Program-made: the position numbers and the translations under genes | Shown: piece by piece, positions 45,385 to 57,004 of the stretch | How positions within the stretch are numbered: position 1 is the first letter of the stretch | Layout: each line of letters starts with the position of its first letter | Source: Isoetes taiwanensis | Lineage: Eukaryota; Streptophyta; Lycopodiopsida; Isoetales; Isoetaceae | DNA: 64,000 bases | Assembly (NCBI GenBank): GCA_021234155.1 | Contig: JAJEKV010000167.1 | Span: forward strand, 1-64,000 | Direction: 5' to 3' | Notes under the pieces: model-generated | The model's input: the letters and a program-made list of their open reading frames with translations, nothing else | Told to the model about the DNA's origin: nothing | Database searches by the model: none

Positions 45385-47020
45385 AAGGCGAGCAGGCAGT
45401 ATCCTGCAGGCACCACCTACGCCAATGGACTGCGAGCATGTTGGACATGACCTATTTTGGCACTTCTTGGAGAAGGCGTGCTCTTCTTTGGCCCACGACA
45501 CGATTTGGCTCAATTTGGATCTGGAATGTCTAAGAAAATCGAGTTCAAAGTTGGAAGAAAATTTGGCCAGTGCACTTTCTTGAGACAAAAAAAGGTCTAC
45601 ATGCTCAAACGATGATATTACAAGTTTTACCAGCATTTTTTGGATGATTTTTGATATACTATCGAGGAAAAAGTTGTAGCAATATGTGGGAAAAAAGCTT
45701 GGCCTAATTTGGAACCGAATGATGGAGAAAACCGAAGTTCAAAGTGGATAAAAAATTCTCAAAGTCCCGAGGTAATGTCGACTTTTGAGTCCATTGGCGA
45801 GTCGAGTTCCACGGGATTCCCGAGTGGGAGAATTGCCCGTCGGTGGCGGGGGCCTCGAGAGAGGACCTTTGGGACGAACTGCTTCCGGAAGGTTTTAAGG
45901 GTCCGTCTTTTGGCATCAACACCCTCCCTCTACGTCATGACATTATGCAAGATTCTGGCCGAATCTGACTAGGATATGGCCTCTAAAACATAAACCCTGT
46001 GCGTTGCTAGGTTATTGAAGGGTTTACATTATGGAGGCCGAGTTTTAGTTGGTTGCACATGGGACATGGTCGAGAAGCTGCAATTGAAAACACGAAGCAA
46101 TAGGAACTGAGGGAATGGGGTTTGGATTTATCCTCCTCCCAATGTGGCAATTAGAAAACAAGAGCGCGTTTTGCAGTAGCAAAATTATTTGGGATCATTC
46201 GGGATGCCCAACAGATCCAAACTTTGTTATTTCAGTTCCCATGGCTCCGCATTTATGTTTAGAAAAGATGCACTTAGTTATCCTAAAAAACGACCATGTT
46301 TTGGCCTCCGAAAAGTAAACCCTATATGTACCTAGGTTATTGTAGGGTTTACCTTTGAAAGGCCAAAACGTCGTCATTTTCTTTGATAACTAGGTGCACC
46401 TTTTCTAAATATGTATCTTGAGCCATGGCAACTAAAAATAACGAGTTTGGATCTATTGGCCATCCCGAATGATCCCAAACAATTTTGCTCTTTTGCAAAG
46501 GCTCTTGACTTCTAATTGCCACACCGGGATGAGGATAAATCCAAATCCCATTTAGATCAATTCCTATTCGCTTCGTGTTTTCAATCTGCAGCTTTCACCA
46601 TGTCCCAAGTGCAACCACTAAAACTCGATCTCCATAACGTAAACCCTTCAATAACCTAGCAACACACAAGGTTTATGTTTCGGAGGCATATCCTCATCGA
46701 TCCAATCGTGGATCTTGCACAATGTCATCGGATACAGGAAGGGTGTTGGCGCTGGAAGATGGGCCCTTAAACCTTCCCCCGGGCGCCCGCCCCCCAAAGT
46801 CCTCCCCCAAGGCCCCTCGCCATGGATGGGCAACTCTCCCACCTGCACTGTGAATTGACTCGCCAATGGACTCAAAACTTCAATATTACCGGAGACCAAG
46901 TTTAGCCAGGCGTAAGACCATCCCTTCTCCAAGAAGCACCAACGTAGCTCATGTCCAACACGTTAAGTAGTCAATTGGCCTAAGAGGTGGTCAGAATACC
47001 GCCATGTAGAGGGTTCGTGT
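45385..47020. repeat. Large imperfect foldback (about 650-bp arms)
   Basis: Sequence from about 45385 to 46325 is the reverse complement of about 46335 to 47020, at roughly 80 percent by eye, with an almost absent loop. The left arm carries an extra block of about 290 bp (roughly 45480-45775). Matching landmarks include aagattc(t)gg, ggatttggatttatcctc and gatcattcgggatg on both arms. Open frames in the arms are mirror images and not genes. It has no transposase. Confidence 0.88.
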
Positions 47021-47024
47021 TTCT

Positions 47025-47300
47025 TTCATTGCCAAAAATGACCATGTAACTTGGTCCCTAGGGTAATTTTTGCCATTCTAGGCGACATGACGAAGTCGAA
47101 TCTCCATTCCTGAGCCTTTGTGCTTGCCCGGAATGACAAAACAATTGGGTTTCTACAAGGTCGACCAGCGCAGACATTTTCAGCGTTTGATAAGTTCTCT
47201 CGGATCGATCTTGGATTCTTTTGAACCTGCCGGGCGAGGTTACTTGAACGATAGATTCAATCTACGGATAGGGAACCGAGTTCGGGAAGGGGCATTGGCA
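47025..47300. other. Unassigned stretch
   Basis: An open frame at 47118-47363 (81 codons) has no recognisable features. Confidence 0.3.
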
Positions 47301-47895
47301 TTTGCAAATTCACACCACGCTATCTTGAGGCAAGAACTGGAAAAGCAAAGTAACACAAAATAAAGTCAAGAGTCTTCATCCTCAAACAAAATAGAAATGA
47401 AAAAAAGTTACTGTAATGCTTCATCTACATAATTTATTTGACATATAGTTCAATGTAAATTACTTGATGCAAAGATGTACACTAATGCAGATGTACTTCT
47501 ATGCACACATAGCTTTGACATCCATGCATGTAGATTCTCTGCTTCCCCACGAACTGGAGTACTATCAAGTTGAGCCACAATCTACAAACAAATGTAAATA
47601 ATGTCTGAGAATACATAGTCAAGAGCAAGTAAGAAGTGATCGCAAAATTTCAAACCCTCTTTGCTTGATGTTGTTTTATGTCCCCGGCTATATTTCTTAA
47701 GTGTAACATGGTGTTAAATGCGATACTGGATCTCCAAAAGCGACCTTCTCAGGTTCCTCAAGATGCTGGATAGAGGACATTTTAGCAAATTCATACACCC
47801 TATCTTGAGGCAAGAACTGGAAAAGCAAAGTAACACAAAATAAAGTTAAGGGTCTTCGTCCTCAAACAAAATAGAAATGAAAAAAAAGTTACTGT
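47301..47895 (+). repeat. Tandem 480-bp duplication, second unit interrupted
   Basis: 47301-47414 and 47781-47895 are near-identical (tatcttgaggcaagaactgg through aaaagttactgt). The first unit continues with aatgcttcatctacataa; the second is broken exactly there by a CACTA terminus. Confidence 0.85.
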
Positions 47896-48250
47896 CACTA
47901 CAAGAGAATGACTGTTAGGCGTCAGAAAAATCGTCAGACTGTCTAAAAAGATTTGACTTGATGTTTATACTGATGAAAATACTGACGAATAACTCTCTGA
48001 CGTATTTTTTGACGATTTTGCATCAGAACGTTCGTCACATCAATCGTCAGATTATTCGTCAGATCCTGCGTCAAATATATCGTCAGGCTATTCGTAAAAA
48101 ACTATTCGTCAAAAGTTTCGTCAGGTGAAACGTCAGTTTTTAGGTCAGAAATTTTCGTCACTTTTTTCGTCAAACATATCGTCTGGCATTTCGTCAAACA
48201 TATCGTCATGAGATTCGTCAGAAAAATCGTCAGATATTTCGTCAGAAAGT
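47896..48250 (+). mobile_element. CACTA (EnSpm) transposon terminus with subterminal repeats
   Basis: The terminus CACTACAAGAGAATGAC matches the plant CACTA consensus (CACTACAAGAAAA). It is followed by roughly twenty copies of a TTCGTCAGA-type motif in both orientations, the array that the element's own DNA-binding protein recognises in this superfamily. The preceding trinucleotide TGT is a candidate 3-bp target duplication. The opposite terminus (ending CTTGTAGTG) was not found to the right, so the element is truncated or rearranged. Confidence 0.85.
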
Positions 48251-48395
48251 TCAAATTTTTTATGAATACGGTTTTAATCATAACTTTTGATCCAGGAGTC
48301 CGTTTTGGATGAAATTTGATGCGTTAGAAAGCTCTCTTTGTGATCTGTTTAATGATATATAGTATGGCCTCGCCGGTGATAGTGTCATAGAAGGT

Positions 48396-48611
48396 ATGTA
48401 TTACAAGAAGGGCGCAAGATCAACCGTCAGCTATGATCTTTGCAGTAAAGATGCCTTAGGCATAGTATTCACAACACAGATCTGTGCAATCAGACTTCAC
48501 ATGCCACCAACTAAACATCAAAACAGGACTGTATATAGGCTGGATCCTTTAGATGAGGAAAAAATTTTACAGAATTTACCCGAAGTTCTTTCTGATGATG
48601 ATGAAATGTAA
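48396..48611 (+). CDS. Short open frame inside the CACTA remnant, unidentified
   Basis: 71 codons, starting MYYKKGARSTVSYDL and ending NLPEVLSDDDEM before a TAA. The acidic C-terminus reads like a real protein end, but no family is recognised. It follows the CACTA subterminal array by about 150 bp and could be a captured exon or part of the element. Confidence 0.3.
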   Translation: MYYKKGARSTVSYDLCSKDALGIVFTTQICAIRLHMPPTKHQNRTVYRLDPLDEEKILQNLPEVLSDDDEM

Positions 48612-48614
48612 AAA

Positions 48615-49020
48615 CATTCTGTAGTTTTCAGAACTCATGTGAAGTTTTGTGCTTCAGCTGTGAAAATGAGTTTGTCTTGATTTCTTTTAAAGATTTGAAT
48701 TCTTTTGAACACTTGATTCCTTTGTTTGTGAGATGAATTGAATATGAATTTTCATTCAAATGAATCGAGGTTACAATAACAATTATGTACATAAGAAAGA
48801 TATCTGATGATTTAAAGTCGAGGTGACTCATGCACCTACATACTTCCCAATACATATGTTCCTCTCTGGGTTCGGCTTTTGTTGCTTCTAATCTTAAAAC
48901 TTCAAGCATGAACACTCTAACATCAACTAGATCCCAGGTGCGAAATGTCCACAACCCGCAACCGATTAACCACACTTTGTCAATAACGGAGTTTGGTTTG
49001 TCTGCTACATTTGAGTTGAC
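48615..49020. other. Non-coding stretch
   Basis: No supported gene; a 115-codon minus frame has no recognisable features. Confidence 0.35.
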
Positions 49021-49023
49021 TTA

Positions 49024-49572
49024 CTAGATCGGGGCAACAATATATTCACTCCTTTCAAGTACCCCCTCACAAATTTGTGCATAAACGAACATATGGCGGG
49101 GCCATGAATGACCATCGGTTTGAAGAGGCGTTCTAGAAATTTTTACAACATCCGAGGTTGTAAAGCTGAAATTATTGTGTCCAAGCAATTCGAGGAACTC
49201 CATTCAAAGTTTGTTGTCATTGTGCCACAACAAAATCTCCGAGAGCAAGCACTAACCTCTCAATATGTGCTTACGCCATGCAAGCCCGAAGCTATCAAAG
49301 TGATATATCCCCGGTTTATATCTAGAGTCATATGCGAGACACGCGTGGCTTACAATCGAAAATTGTGGTCTAGTGATGTCCATCACAAGCGTGGGCAAAA
49401 ACATATAATCGCACTTATCCAGATTCACATGTTTCTTTATTGTTTTGTAACTATTTGTGTCCTTGGACAATGTCGAGTGAAAAAGAGGGTCAAAGAAATG
49501 AAAGGGATGGCTCATTCCTTGGAGCATCAAGTAGTATTCCATGTATCTGCAAACATATGCATATGATGGCAC
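49024..49572 (-). pseudogene. Ulp1/SENP-type (C48) cysteine protease relic
   Basis: The minus strand encodes DKCDYMFLPTL, then QFSIVSHACL, YKPGIYHFDSFG and, after a frame change, RTPLQTDGHS-WPRHMFVYAQ. In C48 proteases this order is: DYIFIPV, HWS(L/I) with the catalytic His, (L/F)DS with the catalytic Asp, and V-P-x-Q-x-(N/D)-G-x-(D)-CG with oxyanion Gln and catalytic Cys. Here the His is replaced (QFS) and the CG is WP, and there are stops, so it is dead. Plant MULE and some CACTA transposons carry such proteases. It lies 0.8 kb from the CACTA subterminal array, so membership in that element is possible. Confidence 0.65.
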
Positions 49573-49897
49573 AATCCCGGATGATCACAAATCGATGAAA
49601 GTATCACCTTGAGAAGAGGAGGATCAATTGATCATTGAACCAATCGCTGCGTATCGACTTCCAAAATTTTGATGTCGGTGGAGCTAATCACGACAGTTTC
49701 AGTTCCACTCAGCACCACTTCCAGATGTGTATTTGGCTTTAGATAGACAGGGACTGCCAAAACTCTATCATCTCTAGTTCTAAACACACATGAGAACAGT
49801 TGCTCACAATCCATTCAAATATTTTAAATTGAAAAAGTACAACACATATCATAGAAATTTTTTTACTTATATTGACTTTCAAAGAGTTTTACAAGAT

Positions 49898-50105
49898 TCA
49901 TTTATGAAAATACTTGTCGAGCATTTTCATGCAGTTGCGCGACTCTTCAGAATCCCACATGTTCCACATTTGATGTTCCTTCACATAAGCTGGCACACTT
50001 TCTGCAGCCAGAAGTCCCTCCAGCCATGGTTTGAGTTGCTCCAAAAGGAAATTGGAATCCAACCTGTCGGGAGCAAAACTATTTGGACATATCGTTCCTA
50101 GGATG
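49898..50105 (-). pseudogene. C-terminal exon of the right FCP1-like phosphatase
   Basis: The minus frame reads ICPNSFAPDRLDSN, then LEQLKPWLEGLLAAESVPAY and VKEHQMWN, ending at TGA (49898-49900). The stretch resembles the (A)IFPxSF...LRxYLEGLAAAENVQxYVxEH tail of plant FCP1-domain proteins and should directly follow the DDS motif exon now at about 57005-57064. The two are held apart by 6.9 kb of inserted DNA. Confidence 0.75.
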
Positions 50106-53100
50106 GATCCTATGACAACATCTATGTCGGCCGAAGTGAAGTGGTGTTCTCATTGAGCTTTGTAAAACATTGAGTACAAATGGATCCCTCACTAGGGATA
50201 GATAAATTTGGAAATATGAACTTTAAATGCTCCAAAACTAGACAATCATCGAGAGCATGATGAAACTGAAGAATACGACATAAAAAATGGTTTAATCCGC
50301 CACTTGGTCGATGCAAAGGTAAGAAGACCTGGTGACTGCTCCTCATCGGGAAGAAGAACCACGCCTTCTTGGGTTTTTGAGGAAACCCAAGCAAATAATT
50401 AAAGCACGACCCCATGCACTATGGCAACCACAAAGCCTTAAACAATCCTGCAGAATCAAGGCTGAAAGAAAAATAACCCATCAATGAGTTAGATGCCATA
50501 GGCAAGAAGACTCGGAGGCTCGAGGCCCGCCGAAAAGAAATAACAACCGACCAATCGGGAACCGTCCGCGGAATGACCATCACGGGAAAAAACAACCGAT
50601 TAGTGCTGCCTCGGAGGCTACAACGCCACAGAAAAAAATAACAAATATGATCTCTAGGCAAACCTTGTTTACGCCCGAGAGAAACATGAATAATAAATAT
50701 TGACTTCGGAAGCTACAAAGCCACAATCGAGAAAAACATGAATGAATAAATAAAATACTAGAGCCATGCCGAGAAAGAGTAAACCAATAAGTATGCCTCA
50801 AAAAGGCTACAAAAGCCATGCTGAGGAAATAAAGAATGCAAATTTAAAGGACATAGAAAAAGAAATAACTAACACGATCAAATGAAAAACCATCAAGGGA
50901 AGGAGGATGAGGGAAACTGATAGGATAGAGAAGAAGGAGAAATCTAGCTCAAGAGAACGCCGATGATAGAACGATGAAGAGAGGCTGAATAAATAGGAGG
51001 AGTGACAAAGGGCGTCCCCATCCAGGAATGTCGGTTGATTCTTTGTCGCCAATAGAACCGTGGCTATCAAGATAAATGGAAAATAAATAAATACTTTCTC
51101 GAAGGCTACAATGCCAATGCGAGAAAAAGAAACAATGCAAACAAAATTGTCACCACGAGCCACAAAATAGACGGAACAACACGCCTGTGGAAATGAATAA
51201 TAAATACTATCCGAGAGAAAAATGAACAATCATTTAGTCACGGAGGCCACATCTATGCCGAGAAAGAAAGAGATCATAAGAATGAAATGATAAGAATATA
51301 TGTATTATAAAAAACATAGAACGGAAACCATGGAAGATTTAGAGGATCTGCAGGCGACCCAAAATGTGGAAAACAAAGATGAGATGGTTAACGGACTAAA
51401 AAGGAAAAAGAAATGGAAAGGGATAATGGGAAAAAGAAAAAACACGGATACGGGCCTGATGTAGACAAACTATCAAGGGAGGGAGGGTAAGAGAGCTGGT
51501 AAGACAGAGGAGAAGGAAAAACTAGCTCAAGAGAACGGGTGACGACACAATGAAAAGAGGCTGAATAAATAGGGAGTACGAAAAGGGGCGTCCCCATCCA
51601 AGGAATGTCGGTTCTATTGCTATCGCAATAGAACCGTGGCATTCCTAGGATGGGTCCTATGACAACATCTATGTCCGCCGATAGAAGAGGAACAAATCTC
51701 ATCCTAGACAAAGAAAGAAAAGAAGCCAAAATGAAATATGTTCGATGAGAAGGGAGAAATGAGGCCTACCAAGGGTCAACCGGAATAACATGAAAGAGAA
51801 TACACAAATAAGGCTGATGGCAAAAGCGGAACGGCCACAAGTGTGAAGGTACAGAGGGGATGAATCCAGATAAAGGAGGATGAGCAGACTAGGTCAAGCG
51901 AATGGAACAAATGAAATCATAGATAGAACAATATAGGATGAATAGAATACAAGATATCAAAGGAACAGATGAGATGAAAGAGATAAGAGGGGATAATGAG
52001 ATAAAAAAGATAAACGAGCAATAGGACAAACAAGAAGAAGGGGCAAGGAAGGAGTTCCCGAGTACTGGGAAAGGTTCATCTTGAACAAAAGAGCAACCAA
52101 AGCAAATAGAGAAAAAAGGAAGAAAGAGCAAACTAAGGAAAATGGAGCGAAAGGGAAAGCAGAGACGTAAGGAGCCAAGAGAAGCAGAATGAGCAGGTAA
52201 AGCCGGAATCCGAAGAATGGGATGCATACATGAAGGACATAAGAGAACCAATGCCGTGAAAGATGGAAGAGGAGCATGAAAATAGAAGATGGAATAGAGC
52301 AGTAAGAGATGAGAAAAGGAACTCATGGAACAACAACCAACAGAGCCATAAACATGACGACATCAACAGAGTAATGATGGCAATGACTAATGCACTAATA
52401 AATACTATACTAACAAAGATTCATAAATCCGAACTATCCTAACTAGCAATAAACAAGGAGCAAGAAGACAAAGAAATCGAAGAAGGAACTGACGCAACTA
52501 AAGGAGTAATAGTATCATCAGAGTTGAACAAAACAACAAGCCAAAGGAAATTAATGAAGGGAACAATGCATACATACTCGAATAGAGCCATATAATGAGA
52601 AGCATAAAGTAAAAATAAGCACAACCAACCCATAATGGAGCAAGTCAAATCTCATAGAATAAATTGAAAATGTGGAATAAAAAAAAAGGGGGAGAAACGA
52701 GTCCACAAGGATCAGTGGAACAAAATGAAACAGAATGCACAGATGAGGCTAATGTGTCATATGGAGCAAGTGAAACAAATCTAAAACGGAGATAACAAAG
52801 GGTCAATGCGAAAAACACAGAAACATAAAAATCAGAGTAAAGAAGGGCAAAAAAATACCCAAATGACAAAAGTAAAAATGCCTCAAAAACAAACAAACCT
52901 ATTGACAAACTTGAACAAACCGAAATAAAGGCAAAAAATACGTGGAAAAAATGGAAATCACGGAAAAACAAAATGAGCAAACTTGGATAAAAAACAAATC
53001 GAGAGGATGAAGCACTGGCAAGTGGATGGAAATAACTGGAATAAGGACATCAAGCAATGAAGCGGAGTAACTTAAAACAAAAGGGACAATTGTGCAACTG

Positions 53101-56100
53101 TGAGAAAACAGACTAAAAAATGTGCAAAAGACACCGAGTGAAACAACGGGCAAATAGCCCAAGGGATCAGTTATCCATGCGAAGCAAAACATAAGTGAAA
53201 CCAAGCAAGTGAACTGAACGTGCAAAAGAAACAAAAATGCAAAATACGAGAACCATGCTAAATGGATCTTATGCTCATGCATCTGAAGAAAAAGAGTGCC
53301 TCAAATATAGGCATAAACCATGCAGAAGTCTCAACGCAGAAAGGAACTATGTAGAGGGCAATCAAGAACAGGGGAAAAATGAGTAAAGGAGCAAAGCGGT
53401 TACATAAGGCAATCAAGAATCACGGGCTGGCCGACAACCTTGCACAAAGCAACATAGAGAGAGTAAATGGAACATGTCAGGACAAGTGAAACCAAACACC
53501 ACAATAAATCAAGGAAGAAAGATGCTCAAAAACGAAATAAGAAAAAATGAAAACTAGGACAACTCATGCCAATGAGACAAAAGTATAGTAAAAATTAGTA
53601 AGCACTGACAAATTCATAGAACACATGGGACCACCAGAATGGATCATAACCTGCAATCTGGAACGAACCTGTGAGGGCAATACAAAGGAACAACCATGAT
53701 ACCCAAAATATTGAGCACCCAAAATTGTTGACACCATAGCCAAATATAATAATGAGTATGCGGGCAAAGGCACTAGAAGCTGGACAAAGTGTCATGGAGT
53801 CATTGGAGTAAATAGGAAAAAGAAGACGAGAAATCATAGAGAAATACAAAACTAATGGAAGTGACGAGGCAAATGAAAATAGTACCAAATGGAAAAATAC
53901 AAGCACGCCGAGGAATGAAGAGAGTAGACCATCTGTCACGAAAAAATTCAACAAACCAACAAATCACGTAATGATATAATACGAGTTAGCAATAACTGTA
54001 AATCCCATAACTTGTGAAAGAGGACCAATAAAATTCTCCGAAACCTTCCATTCGCACCAGATGTTTGCTGAACAAGAGCATAACCTAGACACATTATCTA
54101 ATGTAAATGATCATAAACAACTCCGAAAACATGCAAGACCACCAGTAACTATAGACATGCAAGCCACAAGGAACATTCCAATAGAAAAGACGGATTTTTG
54201 AAGCAAAAAATGCTCATAAGCAAAAAGAGAACATTGACAGGATTAGAAGAATAGGTGGTATGCACGAGGAAAAGGACCCATGAAAAATATAAGTGGAGCA
54301 CGATGAATAATTGGCGCAAATACGACTAAAGAGCAAATAGGAAAAAAGCAAAGAGAAACAACTAAAGTAACATGAGCATAGCAAAGAACAAATATCGAAG
54401 GAAGCTGCTGAATATGAAGTATATTTGACCTACCGAAGGAAAGGGCGAAGGGATACAAGACCATCCTATAGCCAAACCACACCAATCCTAGCCAAATATT
54501 AAAACACCATGCCCAAACATGTTCACTGGAATGAGAAAAAACGGAGAAGGTCTTGCAAATGTGGCAATCCAACAAAAGAAAATTAAAGAAATAAAGAGAG
54601 GGGTTCGACTAGATGGTACTAGAGAAAAATTCAAAACAAAAGGGATCACCCTAAAACCGCCATATAACAAAATCCAAAAGTGACAAACAACTCAAGAAAC
54701 TATGTAAAGCAATCACGGCACAACGAAACCACGTCGAGAAAATGAGAAACTATAATTGACATAATAGCTCATTAAACTACGTGAAGCAAGCACCCCTTGT
54801 TAATGCGAACTACAGATGTCAGGATAATGGGGCCATGGGACATTGGAACCATTTCGAGGTAAGGAGAAACAAAGAGAAGAATTTGAGGAATTATGCAACC
54901 AAACCAATGTTGACGGTACAATGATTAACCACCATAATGAGCCGCACTAATAATTGAGCACGATGTTAACTGTGCCAACCTATGAAATTCACCCTAGTGC
55001 TAAGAGGAGGCAAAACATGCATTTGAGGGGCATTCCAATCTATAAAAACTTGATTTCCAAAAAAGTGCACAACCCATAGTGGTTCATGCAACCTAACGCA
55101 AAGACAGTCAGACGAAAACCATGAAATACCAACCATCATTATTATGATAAAAACAACATGCAAATGTCGAACAATTCAAGGGCATCGAAGCGAGAGAAAC
55201 ATGGATGCATCTACGGCACCATCGAACATATGTAAGGGCCATACAACTCAACGAGGTTAGAAAAAATGCATATAATGGACAAACCAACAAACGTAAAGGG
55301 ATACCGCGAAACAAACGAGGTTAGAAACCATCACCCGAAGATGACTTTCAAAGAAGTGGGAAACATATCAAAAGCGCATATCTTAAATGCATTCCAAATG
55401 TAACCGCATTCCAACAACGTGAAGACTTGGCCTTGCCTGGCATGTTCTGATTTTGGCACCCCTAGTCAAAGGGCGTTGGAATAGCGCGCATGTAGATGCA
55501 ATAGTAGTCGAAAAGGATCAGAAACGAAAAAGAACACCATTGTTAATCCGAGAAGAAACCGTGAAAAAAATGCTAGCGATAGAATAATGCTAAAGAAACC
55601 ATACTCTAGCGACCGGGGGAACAATGTGAAGCGATCCCAAGAACTCAAGGGGCGTGAACCAACAAGCTTAAAAAGAAGCGATATAGAAAATGTCAAAGAC
55701 AAAATCCAAAGAATAAAAGGAAGGCAAATGACCATTAGAAAAATCCAAGGAATAAACTTGTAGGGAAATGGAGACCCCGGTATCCCGAAAAAGGGAAAGA
55801 ACAAGGGGAAACCAATTCCTAGTATCCCTCCAAAAAATCAGAATAACCAAGCGTGGTGGAAGCGGTTGTGATCGGCGGTGACCTTTGCAGCCAGGGATCG
55901 ATTGAGGAAGGATTTTATTTACAGGCATAAGATCAATACCAAGGCACAACCAACGCAAAAAACCATACTTACTGCTTTGGATCACAAGAATAGAAATGAA
56001 AGAAAATGATTATAACCAACAACCTCTAAGCGAATCGGTTGTACACAAAGCTTTTGAACTATATGACCTTCGAGCTGACTAATCTCCTCTCAAACTGCAT

Positions 56101-57002
56101 CCTGCGCTTGCAAATCAAACCGACTTCCAGCACGGTGTGAGGGAAAGCCATCACAAAGAGCATTCAATTCAAAGTCGAGCTCCTGATGCCGCCATGTCAA
56201 ATCGATTCCAAGATGACCTCCAGACCTGCGAAAACCGAAAGCAATAAAAGATGCTGCATCTAAACAAGAGTCGCCCCCAAAACTTCTGGCAACTCAGAAA
56301 AACCATTTACTTGGTTCACCGACAAGATCACTCAGTCCCAGATCCCACATCTATAAAAAAAAGCTGACGAAATAAGAACAATCAGAGGTTTTTGATCCCA
56401 CAGTGGGATCTGCAAAAAAAAAGACTACACTTAGCACAAAAATCTCTGGTACTAATTATATCAAACGAAATCTGTTGTGGTCGCCTCAGCATAGCGTGGC
56501 ATCAGGAACATCATCCGCCTCTCTCCGAGCTCAACAGGGTACCGGATAGGGATTGACAGCAAAAAGGCACTCTATCTAGAGCATGCAGACCCTGGCCATC
56601 TGAAGACTTGGGAAGCAACCACGGCAGCCATGCCATGCCCCCAAACATCCTGCCAGCGCTCAAATCCACAGGCCAGAGCCCCAACTCGATCCAGATGAAA
56701 GGGAAAAATCACAGAAAAAGGGTTTGACTATAGAAGGGAAAGGGAAAACTTCCAGATCTAAAAAGCTTAACAAAATGATTCGGTAGAAGTAAAGCCTGAT
56801 TGGATCGAAGCAAAGCTGCAAATTCAATCCAGTAGAGAAGTGAAGGAGAAGCTGGTAAGACAGAGGAGAAGGAAAAAACTAGCTCAAGAGAACGCCGATG
56901 ACGAAACAATGAAAAGAGGCTGAATAAATAGGGAGTGCGAAAAGGGGCGTCCCCATCCACGGAATGTCGGTTCTATTGCTATCGCAATAGAACCGTGGCA
57001 TT
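50106..57002 (-). mobile_element. Composite purine-rich insertion of unknown type
   Basis: This 6.9-kb block splits the phosphatase locus between codons for NQPNT and ICPNS. Read on the minus strand it begins TGCCACGG with a terminal hairpin (GGTTCTATTGC-gata-GCAATAGAACC) and a TATTTATT box about 60 bp in. It ends with CATAGATGTTGTCATAGGA and TCCATCCTAGGA. The same start and end meet head-to-tail at about 51648, so two copies (about 5.4 and 1.5 kb) appear to be in tandem. A third copy of the start sequence lies internally at 50893-51059. The plus strand is strongly purine-rich throughout, no frame encodes a known protein, and LTR, RT or transposase features were not found. Candidate host-site repeats ACAA/ACGA flank it. 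Confidence 0.6.
50495..51270 (-). repeat. Periodic array of a hairpin motif (ctcggaggctacaa...gccgag)
   Basis: Six to seven diverged copies of a self-complementary motif, CTCGGAGGCTACAAaGCCAtGCCGAG in idealised halves, occur at about 50511, 50611, 50705, 50796, 51090 and 51236, several at 95-100-bp spacing. Between them lie AT-rich stretches with aataaata. The pairing is kept although bases differ. Confidence 0.55.
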
Positions 57003-57004
57003 GT

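Noticed and set aside
50580-56960. Many minus-strand frames of 60-145 codons that resemble membrane proteins
   Set aside because: Hydrophobicity follows from a pyrimidine-rich strand; frames overlap, lack conserved motifs and are not collinear with any family.
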